Assembly: GCA_016617855.1 (NCBI GenBank)
Contig: JAECUM010003714.1
Location: forward strand, 35,536 to 99,535
Source of the DNA: Megalonaias nervosa
Taxonomy: Eukaryota; Mollusca; Bivalvia; Unionida; Unionidae
Length of the DNA: 64,000 nt
Direction: 5' to 3'
Part shown: positions 12,116 to 24,918 of the stretch, one piece after another
Layout of the letters: every line of letters starts with the position of its first letter
Position numbering within the stretch: the first letter of the stretch is position 1
Notes under the pieces: generated by a model
Database searches by the model: none
Told to the model about the DNA's origin: nothing
What the model saw: only the letters and a program-made list of their open reading frames with translations
Position numbers and translations under genes: made by a program

Positions 12116-13875
12116 AATGTAGATAGTGCAAAACTTGAGTATTTTTGCACAAACAACATTATAATGTAAAATGCTCTGTGTTATGGTGGGCATATACAAA
12201 TTACTTTATCACTGCATGTCATGTTCAACCTAAAATATACTCACCCATGTTTAATTTACAATATCAAGTTACCAGTACCAGTCTGGATCATAATTATGAT
12301 ACTGTATTCCATTTAAAATATCAAGCTCAAATTCTTTAAAGAATGTTAAGTTTAATTTTAGTTTCTTGGAAAACACAAGAATATTCTATTCTATATTTTG
12401 CCACACTAAACCTTCATGCACATTCAGCTAAACTATCAGCAGAAACAGGATTGAAAGACTCATTTCTTGTATCAATTCTGACATTTTGAAAGACATTTTT
12501 CACTCATAAAAGGAAATTATATCATACATCTATTCCTGAATGTAGATGTACATTGAAGTGCACCAAAATATATTCTAATGGCATTTAGCATCTAATAAAA
12601 ATATATGCAGATAACTCAACTTCTACTAACCACCTACCTACTCCGTGAATGTTATCCCTCCATATCTATATATATACACACATTTTAAAATAATTAAATG
12701 ATGTATTCAACAGTGTATAGTTTTCCACTGGATATTTTTCTAACATGATAAAAAAAAGTAAATGTTACTGTTGATTGTCTTAACTTTGTTTCCATCCTTG
12801 AGTCATGCAGCATGTCTCACCAAATCATGTTTCTTTCAAGATCATGTATCAACTGGGTCAAAAATGTTCATAGACAGTAACTGCAAGTGTTAAGAAAATA
12901 TCTAAGATTTTAATTTGTACTACAATTCAAACTGATGGGGAAAAATATTTTTTTTTTTTAATGCCATATTTGTCTCAAACTTTGTGGCTCTGGTTTGCGT
13001 GCTAGCTGTTTAAACCAGGGCCACTGTTCATATGTTGGATTTATTTACCTTTCTATTTATAGAAAACCCACATCAAGGATTTCAGGGAAAATCAAACAAG
13101 AACATAAAAAATTCAGCTATTACAACATGCAAGTTTATATTATGTTTGAAAAATTAAATCCAGTGCAAAACTATGTTGCATGGAATTTTTCTTTTTGAAA
13201 ATTTTCAAATAGGAAATAAAAAAAAATTTGTGAAAGAGCATGAAAAAGGTTTTTAAAAAATCTGTAATGATTAAATATTATAATTTTACTGAATTAGTTT
13301 GGAAAATGTTTATTTTTTAAAAACTGATACAATTATAAATATTTTTGAATATTTATTGCAGAAACATGGCCTTTATGTCTAAGGCATGAACCATGAAATC
13401 TTCAAACTCTGACACATTAAAGTTTAGATTTAAGTAGATAAAGTCCAATAACGTTTCTCAGTTTGATGATGCAGATGTTAAAGTACACGTCAAAGGCGTG
13501 AACCATGGCAAGTTGTATACAGGAACCATTTTTTTTTTTCTTCACATTGTCTTTGCGGCCTGAGAATCGCCGACGTGGGTGTGCGATTAATAAACAAGTA
13601 ACGAAAGCCAACGTGCGAACAGCACCCCTCGCGCATTAATAAAAACGGTTGACTACATACAAAACTTCTTGATATTTTGGTGGTTATTGCAAGTTATTCT
13701 CACACTTCCCCTACATTTCCCACATCTTTTGCCACCCTTATTGTTAGCTCTGTGACGTCAGCGAAAGCATTAATCACATATATATTATTTACAAAAGCAG
13801 ACTCATACAAGCTGAAATTTAAATGGAGTGCTACACCCCCACCCCGTTTTGTGTCCCTTCGTTCATTTAACTTAC

Positions 13876-13978
13876 TGTCCATTCCAGGGAATGGCAGAGA
13901 TTGTATCCCTAGTTGCTGTTCTAAGGCAATTTCAATATCAAACGACAAATTATTCACGGGTGCCATTATCTCCTGCAT
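13876..13978 (-). CDS. CPSF4: CPSF4 (CPSF30) coding exon 1
   Basis: First coding exon of the 30 kDa subunit of the cleavage and polyadenylation specificity factor, a nuclear RNA-binding protein that helps recognise the AAUAAA signal. It encodes residues 1-34, starting MQEIMAPVNNLSFDIEIALE and ending in LPFPGMD, which matches the N-terminus I know from animal CPSF4. The ATG is at 13978. The exon ends after GAC A at a GTAAGT donor, and the one base left over joins exon 2 to give MDKSGAA, the conserved sequence. Identity is very secure. A 5.1 kb intron follows. The open frame runs on past the donor, but that extension is intronic. Confidence 0.95.
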
Positions 13979-14060
13979 TTTGACAAAAGTGGGAAAAACT
14001 TTAATGCGAGAGTCGTGACTCCTAAAAACCGGAAGTTAAACTTAACAACCTAAGTCTAAT
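13979..14060 (-). promoter_or_regulatory. Candidate CPSF4 promoter with ETS-type site
   Basis: ACCGGAAGTT at 14028-14037 is a consensus ETS/GABP-type site, 50 bp upstream of the CPSF4 ATG. Such sites are common near start sites of housekeeping genes. The surrounding 13.5-14.0 kb keeps more CpG dinucleotides than the flanking DNA, as expected of an active promoter. Transcription start and function are inferred, not shown. Confidence 0.4.
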
Positions 14061-16957
14061 AACAAATACCGATACCGTGCTAAATAGTTAAAGCTTTAGA
14101 AAAAGACAAATTTTATTTAGAGTCGGAATTGTATTTGTACAGTAATAAATTTTTTTTAGATATGTTACCAACTATATACAATAATATAAGAATTAACTTA
14201 AACAATGAGGTATACATACACACATATTTTTTTAATTTTTATTTTACTAGTTATTAAAATGTCGATGATGACAGTGATGATAAACAGAAGGTTAAAAAAA
14301 AAAAAGACAAAGAGCTAACATTAATTTGTATTATTAATAACATCCTATTTTTTTATACGTGGAGGCCGTGTACGTTTACCTTGGATTATACATGCACGCA
14401 GCCGTGTACATAAGTTTTGTTTCAATATGCTGAATTTAAATTAAGCGTTTTGACTTTGAGTTTGAGAGGTGTAAGAAGCAGAATGAGGAGGAAGAAGGCG
14501 AGGTGAAAATAAATGCTTTATTGACTAACATGTATATGAGGCTAACATAGCCTTTATCCAAAATGATTAAAAATGAAAGTTTTTATTGGATATCGTGTCA
14601 ATAGTAAAATAATATTTTTTTAAATGTTCAAAATAAAAAACGTACATATCCAAGTAAAACATGCACATGACAACAGTACAGTAAATAGAAAATATTGTTT
14701 TACACGCTTTTATCCTCATGCACAGACTTTAAATAAGGATGAATAGCAGCGGTTGAAATATTCAAAGAAACGAACCATTATAATAAAAAATGAAGACATC
14801 CAAATTCCACTTCTTCAAAATATAAAACTATTCTGCAATTACTGGACCAGATTTAAAAAAAAAAAAAAAAAAAAAAAAATTACTTGACTAGTCAGACTGG
14901 AGTACTGGTAATAATAACTGTTGATTAGCCTGCGTGGGTCGCGTGGTGTAGACTTAAAACACATAAATACTGATGGAAAGGTAATTGGTTTGAATATGTC
15001 CAGAAGTGAAACATCATTTTTCAACATAAAAGAGTATTGAACTAGTCACAATCAAATAAAGTGAACAACATTTACTATTTTTAGATGTGCAAGAAAATAG
15101 TGAGCGCCTTTTGCGATTTTGTTTAAGGTGTATAAGTAAAACAGTAGCCTTATTTCTTGATTCATCAGACCGAAAAATGATGACATAAGTGTATTCATGC
15201 AATGATCACGAATATGTACGCAATAAACGATAGTGTAAACCATTGAAGTTAATGTACAAGATATAGTTAAATATATATTGGAATATATAGTTAATGGCAT
15301 TAAATTAAAAACGTTCAACCAACTTCAATGCGCTTTCGACCTAAACAAAATAATTTAAGGAGGACGAATAGACAGAACTTAACTAGACTCATAACGAAAG
15401 TACCAAGAGTTTCATATAAAAAATATTAAGGCGTGAAGATTTTACGGTGGCATCTAAAGATTTGTATGAATTTTGAATGATACTGCTAAATCTTTGAAGA
15501 AGATTATTAGTAGAAAAACTCTACGACTTGTTTCCGTAAAATTACGACCAGACCGAACAATTAGATTTATGAAGAGATTCATCCAGAAGGGAGAGCAAGC
15601 CAAGTATGGAGATATTTACTACAGACGAAAACATCCAGATATTGAGCATATAAAATGCCAATGTTATTTAAGGCTTATTCGACATTTTACATACTTAATG
15701 TTTACAAGAAATAAACGAAAAATTTACAAGATGAATTGTTGACATAGATGCATGTTTACAATTACACGCTGATAATACCAATAATATGAGAAAGATCATA
15801 CATACGAACAGAAAAACTAGCACTAATTTGGAAAATAAGGACAGTAAATGTTTGTGGAAACACACCAAGTGATCATGTAAACAGAGTATCAGAATTTTGG
15901 ACGACATCGGGTAAAAAAGAATCTATTTGGAAAATTGAAAATAATTTTGTCATATCTGTGAATGTTTTTAAATAGCTGAACCATATTGCTGTAAACAGGC
16001 TAGAATAAATGAACCGATAAAGGCATGTTCACATGTTAATCATATTCCAATGCAACAGTTATAATTGCCACAACTAAGGAAGGTAGAACCTTGTTGAAAC
16101 ATTGTTAAATATTTTGTATCATCGCAAGATAAATAGATTTACATATGTAATAAATAGCTTGAAATTTGAATATACGCAATGAAAATTATCAGACAACAAA
16201 GACTATGTTACAACGTAGAGAACTCGATAGATAAAACCCCCGAGGAGGGTTAAGTTGTAAAAGTTTATAAAAAATATATATAAACATAAATTAATAGTTC
16301 CGTATGGTGGATATCGTGCTTTTCAGAGTATCAAAGTGCCAAAGATGCATAGCACAGACGGCAGATTCTTGTCTCGCCAGAGTCGATGTGTGCATCTACA
16401 TATTCTTACCTGTTCACATTGAGATACCCATACGTTCTTGCATGGTAAAAGAAACGTCATAATACAGCACGGTATCAATTACTTCTTATACATACATCAA
16501 TAAATTCCGTCACATCAGTACATATTCCTAATCCCGTTATACTAAATAATATCACAATAATCAGACGCATTTCTTTACCCTACAACTCATACAAAGTACA
16601 CAAATATTAAAACAGTCATGCTCTGATATATTCATACGTCCATAGTAACTAATCTTACATACTTCAACCATTCCAAATTCACAATGCAAGCATGTGTAAA
16701 TTCTAACATAACGCATTAATAAATGCACTAGTTTACTACGAAGTAACGTAAAAGCGAATTACAAAGTTAATTCTGACCGCAAGCTAACAATCTACATAAT
16801 TCCGCCTCGCATCTAATGATTCTCTACGTAAGCTCAAGTCCATTTCTCAAATACGCATGTAAAGGAAACACTACAAAAGGTAATTCTACACACTAAACGA
16901 TACTAGTAATTAAGTATACATACTACAAATAATTACAATTATGATGCTGTAGTATTA
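14041..16957. other. Intergenic, no gene recognised
   Basis: AT-rich DNA upstream of CPSF4. It contains a pure A tract at 14856-14879 and an 89-codon plus-strand frame at 15473-15742 rich in Lys and Arg with no recognised similarity. No RNA gene is seen. Confidence 0.5.
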
Positions 16958-17144
16958 AGTGCCGGATTAAACCTTGTGGAGGCCCCTAGGCAGTCGAAAT
17001 CTCGGCCCCCTCCCCTCGCAAATTATCTCCTAATATGTCAAGATAAAATCAATTCAATATTATTTTGATCCGTTGTCGCGGGGCCCCTAAAAGCGTGGGG
17101 CCCATAGGCCGGTGCCTACTCTGCCTATTTGGTAATCTGGCACT
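16958..17144. mobile_element. 187 bp MITE-like element with TIRs
   Basis: The left end AGTGCCGGATTAAACC and the inverted right end AGTGCCAGATTACCAA form imperfect TIRs. Next to them are GC-rich blocks (GGCCCCTAGGCA and, inverted, GGCACCGGCCTATGGGCC) that can also pair. No convincing target-site duplication. It interrupts a minus-strand open frame (17160-17330) of unknown nature. Confidence 0.5.
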
Positions 17145-18778
17145 GGTGATATATTGCAAAAATTGAGCAAATAACTTACTGACCTTTCCAAAGCTTTGTC
17201 TTTCCTTAGAATCTACCTCTAAGTTTTGCCGCCAAATTACGAGTGGCTTCGTTCTCGGAGTAACCCTATTGATCTTAAATCTCTCTAGGCGAATACTAAC
17301 TTTTCGCTTACGAGTTCTGAAAGTTATCATTCGGCCTGCATTATAATCATACCCTCTATCTCAATTCCGATTGAATATCGCTGTGAACCGATCCAATCAA
17401 ACTTAGCGGACAATGTCCCTCTCGCTGTCTGTCAAAGTGGGGACGGGTAAGAATACGCCCCGTTCACCACGTGGACTTCCCTTTGATCTTTGGACTAAGC
17501 TTTAACACCTAGGTGTGATAACTACAAGCCTTTATTTAGATGATGAGATCTATCGCCTGTGCCGATTCAAGATTTCGGTCTCTGGCGGGTCAGGTAACCT
17601 TGCGTAAGAGTTTAATACTCGTCCGCGGAAATCTTTAGACATCAAACACATGGCCGCGGTAATATTCCCAAGACAGGTATATTATAGCTTATACATGACT
17701 TTATAGCTGGGGCTTAGCAAACATGACACTGTTTATAGTCATGGTTATCAGCTTCTATTGCTTAAGTGGTTTTGGGTTGTTTGTTTTTTTTTTTCTCTTA
17801 AATTATTAACTCTTAAATCCCGTGGAAATGCATAAAGATGGGGTGGGTTGGGGACAATGATATGCTACTATCTGAAAGTTTACTGGCGTTCTAATCTTTT
17901 TACCTAGAACTAGGTAGCATCGGGACCAATATTATGTGCAATACTTGTCCTGATCGTAATTTTCTAATTTATCATTCATAATTCATTCCGATTTGTCCTT
18001 AACTATACAGCAAACCACAGATCTGTGTATTTTATAAAAATATTGTATTCATTAAACTTGAAAAGTTTAATATATGTCCAAAAGAAATGATAATTTTTCA
18101 CAAATATTCTACCTCAATCGTTTACCACTGCATTATTTTGCATCTTTTTTACCTTCATTAAATAGATTTTGATCTCTCTCTCGTTTTGTTTGGTTTCGTT
18201 ATTCAGATCTCTTCGTGACTGTTCCAATTTTGATTGTACAGTCTTCCAGAGATTGTTTCATTTGCTCTTATAGAACGAGAGAACTTCAGTAGGATCACTA
18301 TTGTAGCGGTATGATTTTTGCAGATGTCATTGTAACAAATAACGGAGTGGATTTTGTATGTGACATTGTGACACGTAGCAAAACTGAGGAATGTGATTTT
18401 GTGAATTAAATCCATGGTCTTGAGGATTCTGGTATTTTAATATGTCTGGAAGGAACTTATATGTCTGAAGGAACTAGATTGATTCTTAATGAGGTTCCGT
18501 TTGATAACTGTGTCAGTCAAAACTGATCACATGGCAAAGCTCTGGTTTTGTTTAGCGAAATGCGAATGGTTCAAATGCTGTAGAAACAGCGTTTGTACTT
18601 GCTGACATATTTCTCAGAAGTTGAAACACTGCAGAGATAAATATATTAAGGGAGTGAGAGAAAATGTAAAATTTTCGAAACCGTTGAGGTGCGTGTGTTA
18701 ATAATGGCGGACAGATAAACATGAATTATGATTGGATAAGTTTGGGTTTCTCAAATAAAGTCTCGTGTTGTATACATT

Positions 18779-18976
18779 TTACACTGGAACACTAATCAGT
18801 CGAAGATTCTGCATGAGACGAAAATGTCTAAGATCCGGGGCAAGGGCAGGACGTACTCCCTCAGAAAAATGTCCAAAGGACGTGTAGTTGGTTGTCTTTG
18901 AGGGGTGTACGTACGAATCTGCGCAAAGAGAAGCGATCTTCAAAGCAGAAGGAACAGTCATAATTTCATACATCAT
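18779..18976 (-). CDS. Unidentified 65-codon ORF
   Basis: An ATG-initiated frame with CpG-containing codons and mixed amino-acid composition, including YVHPSKTTNY and RPALAPDLRHF. It has no recognised domain and no clear neighbours. It may be chance or one exon of an unrecognised gene in the CpG-richer 16.2-19.0 kb stretch. Confidence 0.15.
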   Translation of the reverse strand: MMYEIMTVPSALKIASLCADSYVHPSKTTNYTSFGHFSEGVRPALAPDLRHFRLMQNLRLISVPV

Positions 18977-19229
18977 TGTTCTTTGATACGAGTCTTAATA
19001 TAATTGTTTAAATTTTTTTATCTTATATGCTATATGAATCATCTATGCCAAGAATAGATTATATTAGTTTTGTATGATGATTTATGCCAATGAATTGTTT
19101 ATTAGCTACAGTGCATCTAAATGTTATGTATATTTAATTTATATTGTTGTTAGCTTTTTCTCCATGATTATATGTTATGTATAATAGTTTTTTTCACCAT
19201 GATTACATTTTATGTATAATTTTATATTG

Positions 19230-19480
19230 GACTTGACCTTGTCCAAAATCAAGTTCATATTGTACCTGACCAGTAATATCTGTTTTGTGGACAACAAAAC
19301 AAATTACTAATAATTTTTCTATGATTTTGGACTAAGTATTCAGATTATTATCAATTATTAATTATTCTCTGGAATTACAAAGTGCTCAGTGATATTCTTG
19401 GACAGAAACATTAATTTGGAATTATTGTGAATTCAGACAAGGTCATTTGAGATTTTATTATTATGATTGCATCCTGAAAT
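19230..19480 (-). repeat. Dispersed repeat family E, copy 2
   Basis: Shares GAATTACAAAGTGCTCA and GGAATTATTGTGAATTCA with copy 1. It also carries GGACTTGACCTTGTCCAAAA, whose reverse complement recurs at about 50030-50052. Confidence 0.55.
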
Positions 19481-21456
19481 TAATACCATTGTCAGTTCAT
19501 CCGCAGAATAGAACGGTAGAGCAGTTGGTATTTTTGGTTCATATAGGTTAACTGGTGTTTATACACTGTCTCTGTGTTTTAGGTTGTAATGTTGTGTTTT
19601 TGCATTCATGATCAGAGATGCTACTAGTTCTGCTTAAGAGATACTCCGAAAGTTTTTCGGCTTCCTTTCTCGAACAGAAATGTAATCTTTTATTTTAACC
19701 AAAAATATTTACATTTTTCATGAGGTGTTGCAAAATTTAACTTTGCAGATTCTATATGAATAATTATTGCAAACCTGACAAAGGAAGAGGAATATGTGAG
19801 ATAGTGGAAAGATGAAAATAAAGAATCATGTAAGAGTATAGCAAAACATGGGAGAAGAAAATAGAGTACATTTTCAGAAATGGACAGATGAGTACCATAC
19901 TGAATACAGTAGAGAATAAGATTTCAAAAGGGAACATAGATGCAAATTTGAAAACTAATTATCTGACAAAGGTAAGACTTCTATATTCGTTATAGACGCG
20001 ACATTGAATTCGATACGACTTTACAAGTACTTGGATGCCTTTCACATTTATCATTTCGTTCCATGTGCCTCTTTTAACCTTTCTCATCAAAGACAACAGA
20101 GAAAATGTTTCCACTTGTCAAACCTATGCTATGTAATAGGCAGTGAAAACCTTTTTTTTTTTAAAACGTCTGTGAAAAATAAAATAGGAAATCATATAAA
20201 AATAGTTGAATCATTCAAAATAGTTATCATCAAAATTTAGATTTTTGACACATTGGGCTAGTTTGCTTATTAATGGGGTTTTTTTGCGTGGTAGAACACA
20301 CACACCCACAAATAGTGCTAAAATTAGCAATGTGTGTCAGAGGTACAAATGCAATAAAACAACCAGTACACATTGATTTATTAACCATTCTGTTCAAAAT
20401 ATTTTATTGGCTTATTATTTTCTGTTTGCTGTTGAAATTAGCATGTCTGAATGTAACAAAACCAGCATTCAGTGCATATAGATGTAACCGGAATTTGGTT
20501 AACAAATTCAGTTACCTGTCTGATTCCATATGACGTTATGTACGCATCTTTCAGTTTGTTCTGTAAACTGTTTAAGTTGTCGATTGGAAAAAAAATTCTA
20601 ATCAATGATTTCGCAGTATAAACTACTAAATTATTCTACACTCTCTATAGGAGTTACTGGCAAATGATCGGAGGAAATAACAAAAACGGGGAAGAGTGAA
20701 TTACATTAAAAAATAGAGAAGAAAATAAAACAGCAACTAACAAGGCAACGTTGAATACAGATATACTGCATTGTTATCTAAAAGAGATAGTAAAACAGTC
20801 CCAATCTCGAGAAATAAGACACCCAAATATTATTAGCACCAATAGTATTCATTACACAAAAGGAAAGAAACTTAAGGGTTATAAACATTCCATGGAAGAT
20901 GTAATATCAATAATAGAAATTCGATGTTGACATTTATGAAAAACAGATGAAATAATGGAAAATAACTTCATTAACGAAAGAGAGCCAAAGAAAAAAAGAA
21001 TGTAATTAGTTACAAATTAGCATTAAGTCAAACGCTGAAAGAACGGTTGAAAGACCAAGCGTGTAATAATAGCTGTTATCGCCACTGCAATATGAATGAC
21101 GATATCAACCATTGCTTTTTAAATACCAAGAAAATGTAGTGGTAGTGTTCCACCAGGTGACAAAGATGATTCTTTCATTAACAAAATTAAAAGGTTTAAT
21201 AAATATTAACATTTATTTGCCTGAATTTCCTAAAATAACAGCTGGAACTATCCGCTGTTATTAGTGTTGTAATAAGGTGGTTCTTGAAAACATATGGGTA
21301 CATTGCTGTTTCCTTGCTGAATATGTTATGTTACTTTTCCTGGGATTACTGGGTGGTTTGTGAAGAAAAAAAAGTTTATTATCAAAAGGTGTAGACACAG
21401 TTTGAAAGGGGACTGAGCATACAATAAAACAAAAATCGTACACCCTTTCATTAAGT

Positions 21457-21635
21457 TAGTGGTTCTTAACCCATGGGTCGCGTTCCAAAAGTGGGTCTCC
21501 ATGTTTTGAGTTCCAGGGTCAACCTTAATAATTTGAAATTTCCTACCCAAGTGGTTATATTAGCATTTGATGGGTCGCGAGGATAGCACTACAAACCTAG
21601 ACTGGGTCTCCGTCAAAAATGGTTAAGAACCCCTG
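21457..21635. mobile_element. hAT-type MITE with 8 bp target-site duplication
   Basis: The left end TAGTGGTTCTTAACC and inverted right end CAGGGGTTCTTAACC are typical hAT TIRs, followed by a GGGTCGCG/GGGTCTCC core. Flanks CATTAAGT (21449-21456) and CATTAAGC (21636-21643) are a 7/8 target-site duplication. No coding capacity. Confidence 0.8.
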
Positions 21636-21916
21636 CATTAAGCAAACGCTACAATCTCTTGCAACCATTTGTATCAGTATATACAATTCTTTATTTTACA
21701 TACATGTTCTCTATCAAATTTGATAAAAGATTTTAGGTTTATCGGGGGTTGTGGAAAAGTAGCGGTGTGCTACACCAGGAGGCGCAGATTATTGCTCATT
21801 GAAAAAAAACATAAGAAAGACCTACTAAATGTTGCTATCATTTCTTTAAATTTGCCTAAAAGTGACCTTTATGCCGTGTTATTAGTGGTATAGTAAGAGG
21901 TCTCTTTGAAACGAAG

Positions 21917-22170
21917 CAGGCGCGTAACTATATACAGATATGCAGTTGCACGAAAAATTTCACAAGAAAAAAGCATTTCAAACCAATTATTTTAATGATT
22001 TGTTAGTGTTGCAAACAACCTTGATATGAGAAAAATCCCTCCATGATTTCATGACCAGTGTTTACAATGAATATACGCAGTCAATTTGTTGTTATTAGCT
22101 ATGCTACGAGGGGATTGCCTTCGCCGTTCTATACTTGCATATGACAAGAAATGTTCTAGTTACGCGCCTG
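21917..22170. mobile_element. 254 bp MITE with 14 bp perfect TIRs
   Basis: CAGGCGCGTAACTA at 21917-21930 is matched perfectly in reverse at 22157-22170. No clear target-site duplication. The superfamily is not assigned. Confidence 0.65.
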
Positions 22171-22639
22171 CCAACTGGATATGTTGTTTCTTTCCTTACT
22201 GAAGGGGTTAATTTGTTATATTATTGAAGTTAAAAAATGATATGAAATTAGCTTTTCGTGTGCAAACATATTGAACCTCTATTTAACGTTTTCCCATAAT
22301 CACATATAATTCTTTGTTGATTTCTCTCTCCAATCTTTTCATTTATTAAAGTGCAATACCATTTTAATGTCCTTGAATTTAACACGTTCAGTAGGAACTA
22401 AAATTAAATGTCTGAAATTTTGTTTTTCGTTTGTCCATTTATTGTATTAAATTATCTTTTACTGGATTTTCACATTTGCAACTGATTATACCATATATAT
22501 GTGTAATTTAATTTGAATTCCTACTGAATGTAAAATGAAGGTAAAGAGAAACTTGTATCATCACAATCTGCATATCTCATAGAGAAGCAAAACGAACAAT
22601 TTTAGTAAAATGAACAAATAATTGAATTTTTTGAGTTAC

Positions 22640-22990
22640 AAAGTGGAAATTTAAGAAGAACTTTCAGGATTGTGTTTTATATCCCAAATAATCCTAAATG
22701 TTCTATCAGTCCTAAAGTATAGAATGAATTCCAAGAATCTTGAATGTACTGATGCACCAATAGTCTTGAATGTACTGATGTACCAATAGTCTTGATGTAT
22801 CGCAATGCTATAATCCAGAATGCCTTTGAATGAGTCATCAACAATCCAAAAGAGTCGTTTTAGTCCAAAACTTAATTAGCATTTTGTAATTCGAATGAAT
22901 TGTTTAATAAATACTTCCTCTTAAATTATAACTGAACCCAATAAAAGTGATTCCACTAGAGGGATATTAAAATATGAATGAATCATTTTG
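22640..22990 (+). repeat. Dispersed repeat family E, copy 3
   Basis: Best-preserved plus-strand copy. It contains two copies of a CTTGAATGTACTGATGYACC-type unit (22739-22795), the same motif that is expanded into an array at 32148-32312. Confidence 0.6.
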
Positions 22991-23555
22991 TTTATCAGAA
23001 CCTTATACAAAAACCTAGGACAAAATAAGACGACTAAGATGCTCGTCATAAATTCGTTTCCAGAACTTTCTAAAGTCAAATAACCATGTCAAAATGTTTA
23101 CAGTATTATTTTATAGTACAACAACAACCATGGACAAAGTTAGCTATTTACATTTTATTGGGGTGGGGGGTGTTGTTTTTTTACAGCTTAAACTTTAACT
23201 TGCAATCATGGATAAAGGTAATATAGTTATACATCACAGAACAAAATCCGAATTCAAGCATCTGATAAATTTCCTTTTATGACAAAAGAAACACAGTATT
23301 TAAATGTTCTTAAATAATCGAATTTACTAACTTAATTTTATGATATTAATTTCATTATACACCACATATCTTCGGAGGCGATGCATCATAACCGGTGCTG
23401 GTGCTCATTTCTGTATTTGTTTCCCAAATACACATGCCCCAACTCGAAATTTGGAGTATTTCTTTTCATATCTTTACGGCTGATCAATGACACACGAGAA
23501 GGTGCTGTTATAGATTGAACTATTTTCTTTATATTCTAGTCTTGATTGTTCTGTT

Positions 23556-23557
<2 letters not shown>

Positions 23558-23630
<73 letters not shown>
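23558..23630. repeat. (AC)n(AT)n compound microsatellite
   Basis: About 21 AC dinucleotides followed by 15 AT dinucleotides, uninterrupted. Confidence 0.99.
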
Positions 23631-23633
<3 letters not shown>

Positions 23634-23837
23634 TTCTCCCTCCCCTCTATCTGTTATAGCGTGATATTGTCCTCGGCGGGCATGAGAATTTAATTTTCGA
23701 GGTATATCGAATAGTTCCCCATTTTGTCCAGCAGAGAATGAAATATTTTATAGTACAAGTTAAATACCTCATCTACGCGGTCTCAATAACTTTTTGCAGC
23801 TGCAGGTGTCATTTTGGATAATTTGATTACACATACT

Positions 23838-24092
23838 TTAAATGGCGTTCACTTTATTTCGTGCCTTGTCCATCAAAATTCCATTGAAGATTGTATAAAT
23901 TCCTCGAGAGATGCTTAACGGCAAATTCGTTGTTAACGTACTTTTAGGCATAGTCAAGCAAGCCGGGTGATCTCGTTTAAACCGGTTTCGTCGCGCTATG
24001 GCGTAAGATGTAACGCGCCAGCAGTAGGGAATAAACATAAACAGAGACGTGACAATGTCATTTATAAACAAAACCAGGGGAAACAGTGACAT
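23838..24092 (-). CDS. Unidentified short ORF with hydrophobic N-terminus
   Basis: An 84-codon frame from an ATG at 24092 to a stop at 23838. It starts with a hydrophobic stretch (MSLFPLVLFINDIVTSLFMF) that looks like a signal anchor, followed by a basic segment (ARRNRFKR) and a hydrophilic tail. Codon usage looks protein-like and CpGs are retained (ACG, GCG, CGA, CCG), unlike the AT-rich noise around it. I do not recognise a family. It could be a small single-pass membrane protein, a first exon, or chance. Confidence 0.25.
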   Translation of the reverse strand: MSLFPLVLFINDIVTSLFMFIPYCWRVTSYAIARRNRFKRDHPACLTMPKSTLTTNLPLSISRGIYTIFNGILMDKARNKVNAI

Positions 24093-24597
24093 GAAAATAT
24101 TGGCACACAAGTCCAGTAAATTGGAGGCAATTATTTAACTTCGTTTATATCTTCTGTATGGTATGTCATATCTTTTTTTTCAATTTGCACATATACTCCA
24201 ACACTATTATTGCGGGTGCTGTATTATTACTGTAGACAGGGTTTCCCAAATAATTTTGAACATGCGCCATCTATCGGTTGTTCACAGATGTAATCTGTAG
24301 TCAGGAAGGACGCAAATCTGTCAGCACAATTACATAAAAAATTTCGACATTTTTGGCAATTCAACATTGAAAAACAATGAACATCACTTTTTGTAAAGTG
24401 CATGGAATTCCACTGATCATCAGATATAAAACTCTTGTCAAACTTACTATATCTGCATTGGTCTTGATAACGAAATATTCTCAGTGTATAATCTGATGTC
24501 TGATAATTATAGGCCATATACCGATGGCAATGTGCATGTCTTTACAAGGTTACGCTTGGAATTTCATTCCATGGTAGCCAGTCTGGACCAAAATTGA

Positions 24598-24918
24598 GTG
24601 TGTGAATGTGATTTAGATTTTTAACATAGCTTTAACAATTTTTCAGTCATATTGCTACAATGTCTACAGTGTGACAGTTTATAGTGATGTCTTGTACTGG
24701 GGCATCATGCCGCAGACATGTGGCATGATGTCCCACCCAGTCACATTATCCTGACACCATTCCGACCAGACCTAACACTAACCTCTTAGTGCTGAGCGCC
24801 AAGCGAGGCACCTGTTAGTTCCATTTTTAAAGTCTTTGGTATGACTCTGCCGGGGTTCAAACGCACGACCTCCCGCATCCAAGGCAGACGCTCTAACCAC
24901 TAGGCCACCAGAGCAGTC
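24598..24918 (-). mobile_element. SINE family A, copy 1 (tRNA-derived, full length)
   Basis: Reads on the minus strand from a tRNA-like head (GTGGCCTAGTGGTTAGAGCG as box A, TTTGAACCCC as box B) into an unrelated body with a palindromic segment (ATCATGCCACATGTCTGCGG) and a CACACA-type tail. A perfect 12 bp target-site duplication, GACCAAAATTGA, flanks it at 24586-24597 and 24919-24930. Not a functional tRNA gene. Confidence 0.9.

Larger units (their letters stand above)
17145..21456. other. Intergenic stretch, no named gene
   Basis: CpGs are relatively frequent from 16.2 to 18.0 kb. Short frames exist (17160-17330 minus, 18779-18976 minus, 20004-20240 plus) without recognised domains. A copy of repeat family E lies at 19230-19480. 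Otherwise I see nothing. Confidence 0.4.
22171..24597. other. Intergenic stretch
   Basis: Contains repeat family E copy 3, a compound CA/TA microsatellite and the unidentified ORF at 23838-24092. Nothing else is recognised. Confidence 0.4.

Noticed and set aside
14856..14879. Poly(A) run as a retrocopy tail
   Set aside because: No recognisable parent gene upstream and no target-site duplication seen. Probably simple slippage.
15473..15742. 89-codon Lys/Arg-rich ORF
   Set aside because: AT-biased codons typical of chance frames and no recognised motif.
17650..17672. GGCCGCGGTAATA, resembling the small-subunit rRNA 530 loop
   Set aside because: Only about a dozen bases match, and no flanking rRNA sequence is present.
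24840..24918. tRNA-like sequence with box A and box B
   Set aside because: It is the head of a SINE with a 12 bp target-site duplication. There is no intact acceptor stem, and homologous body copies exist elsewhere. The same applies to 25458, 35304, 54276 and 61860.
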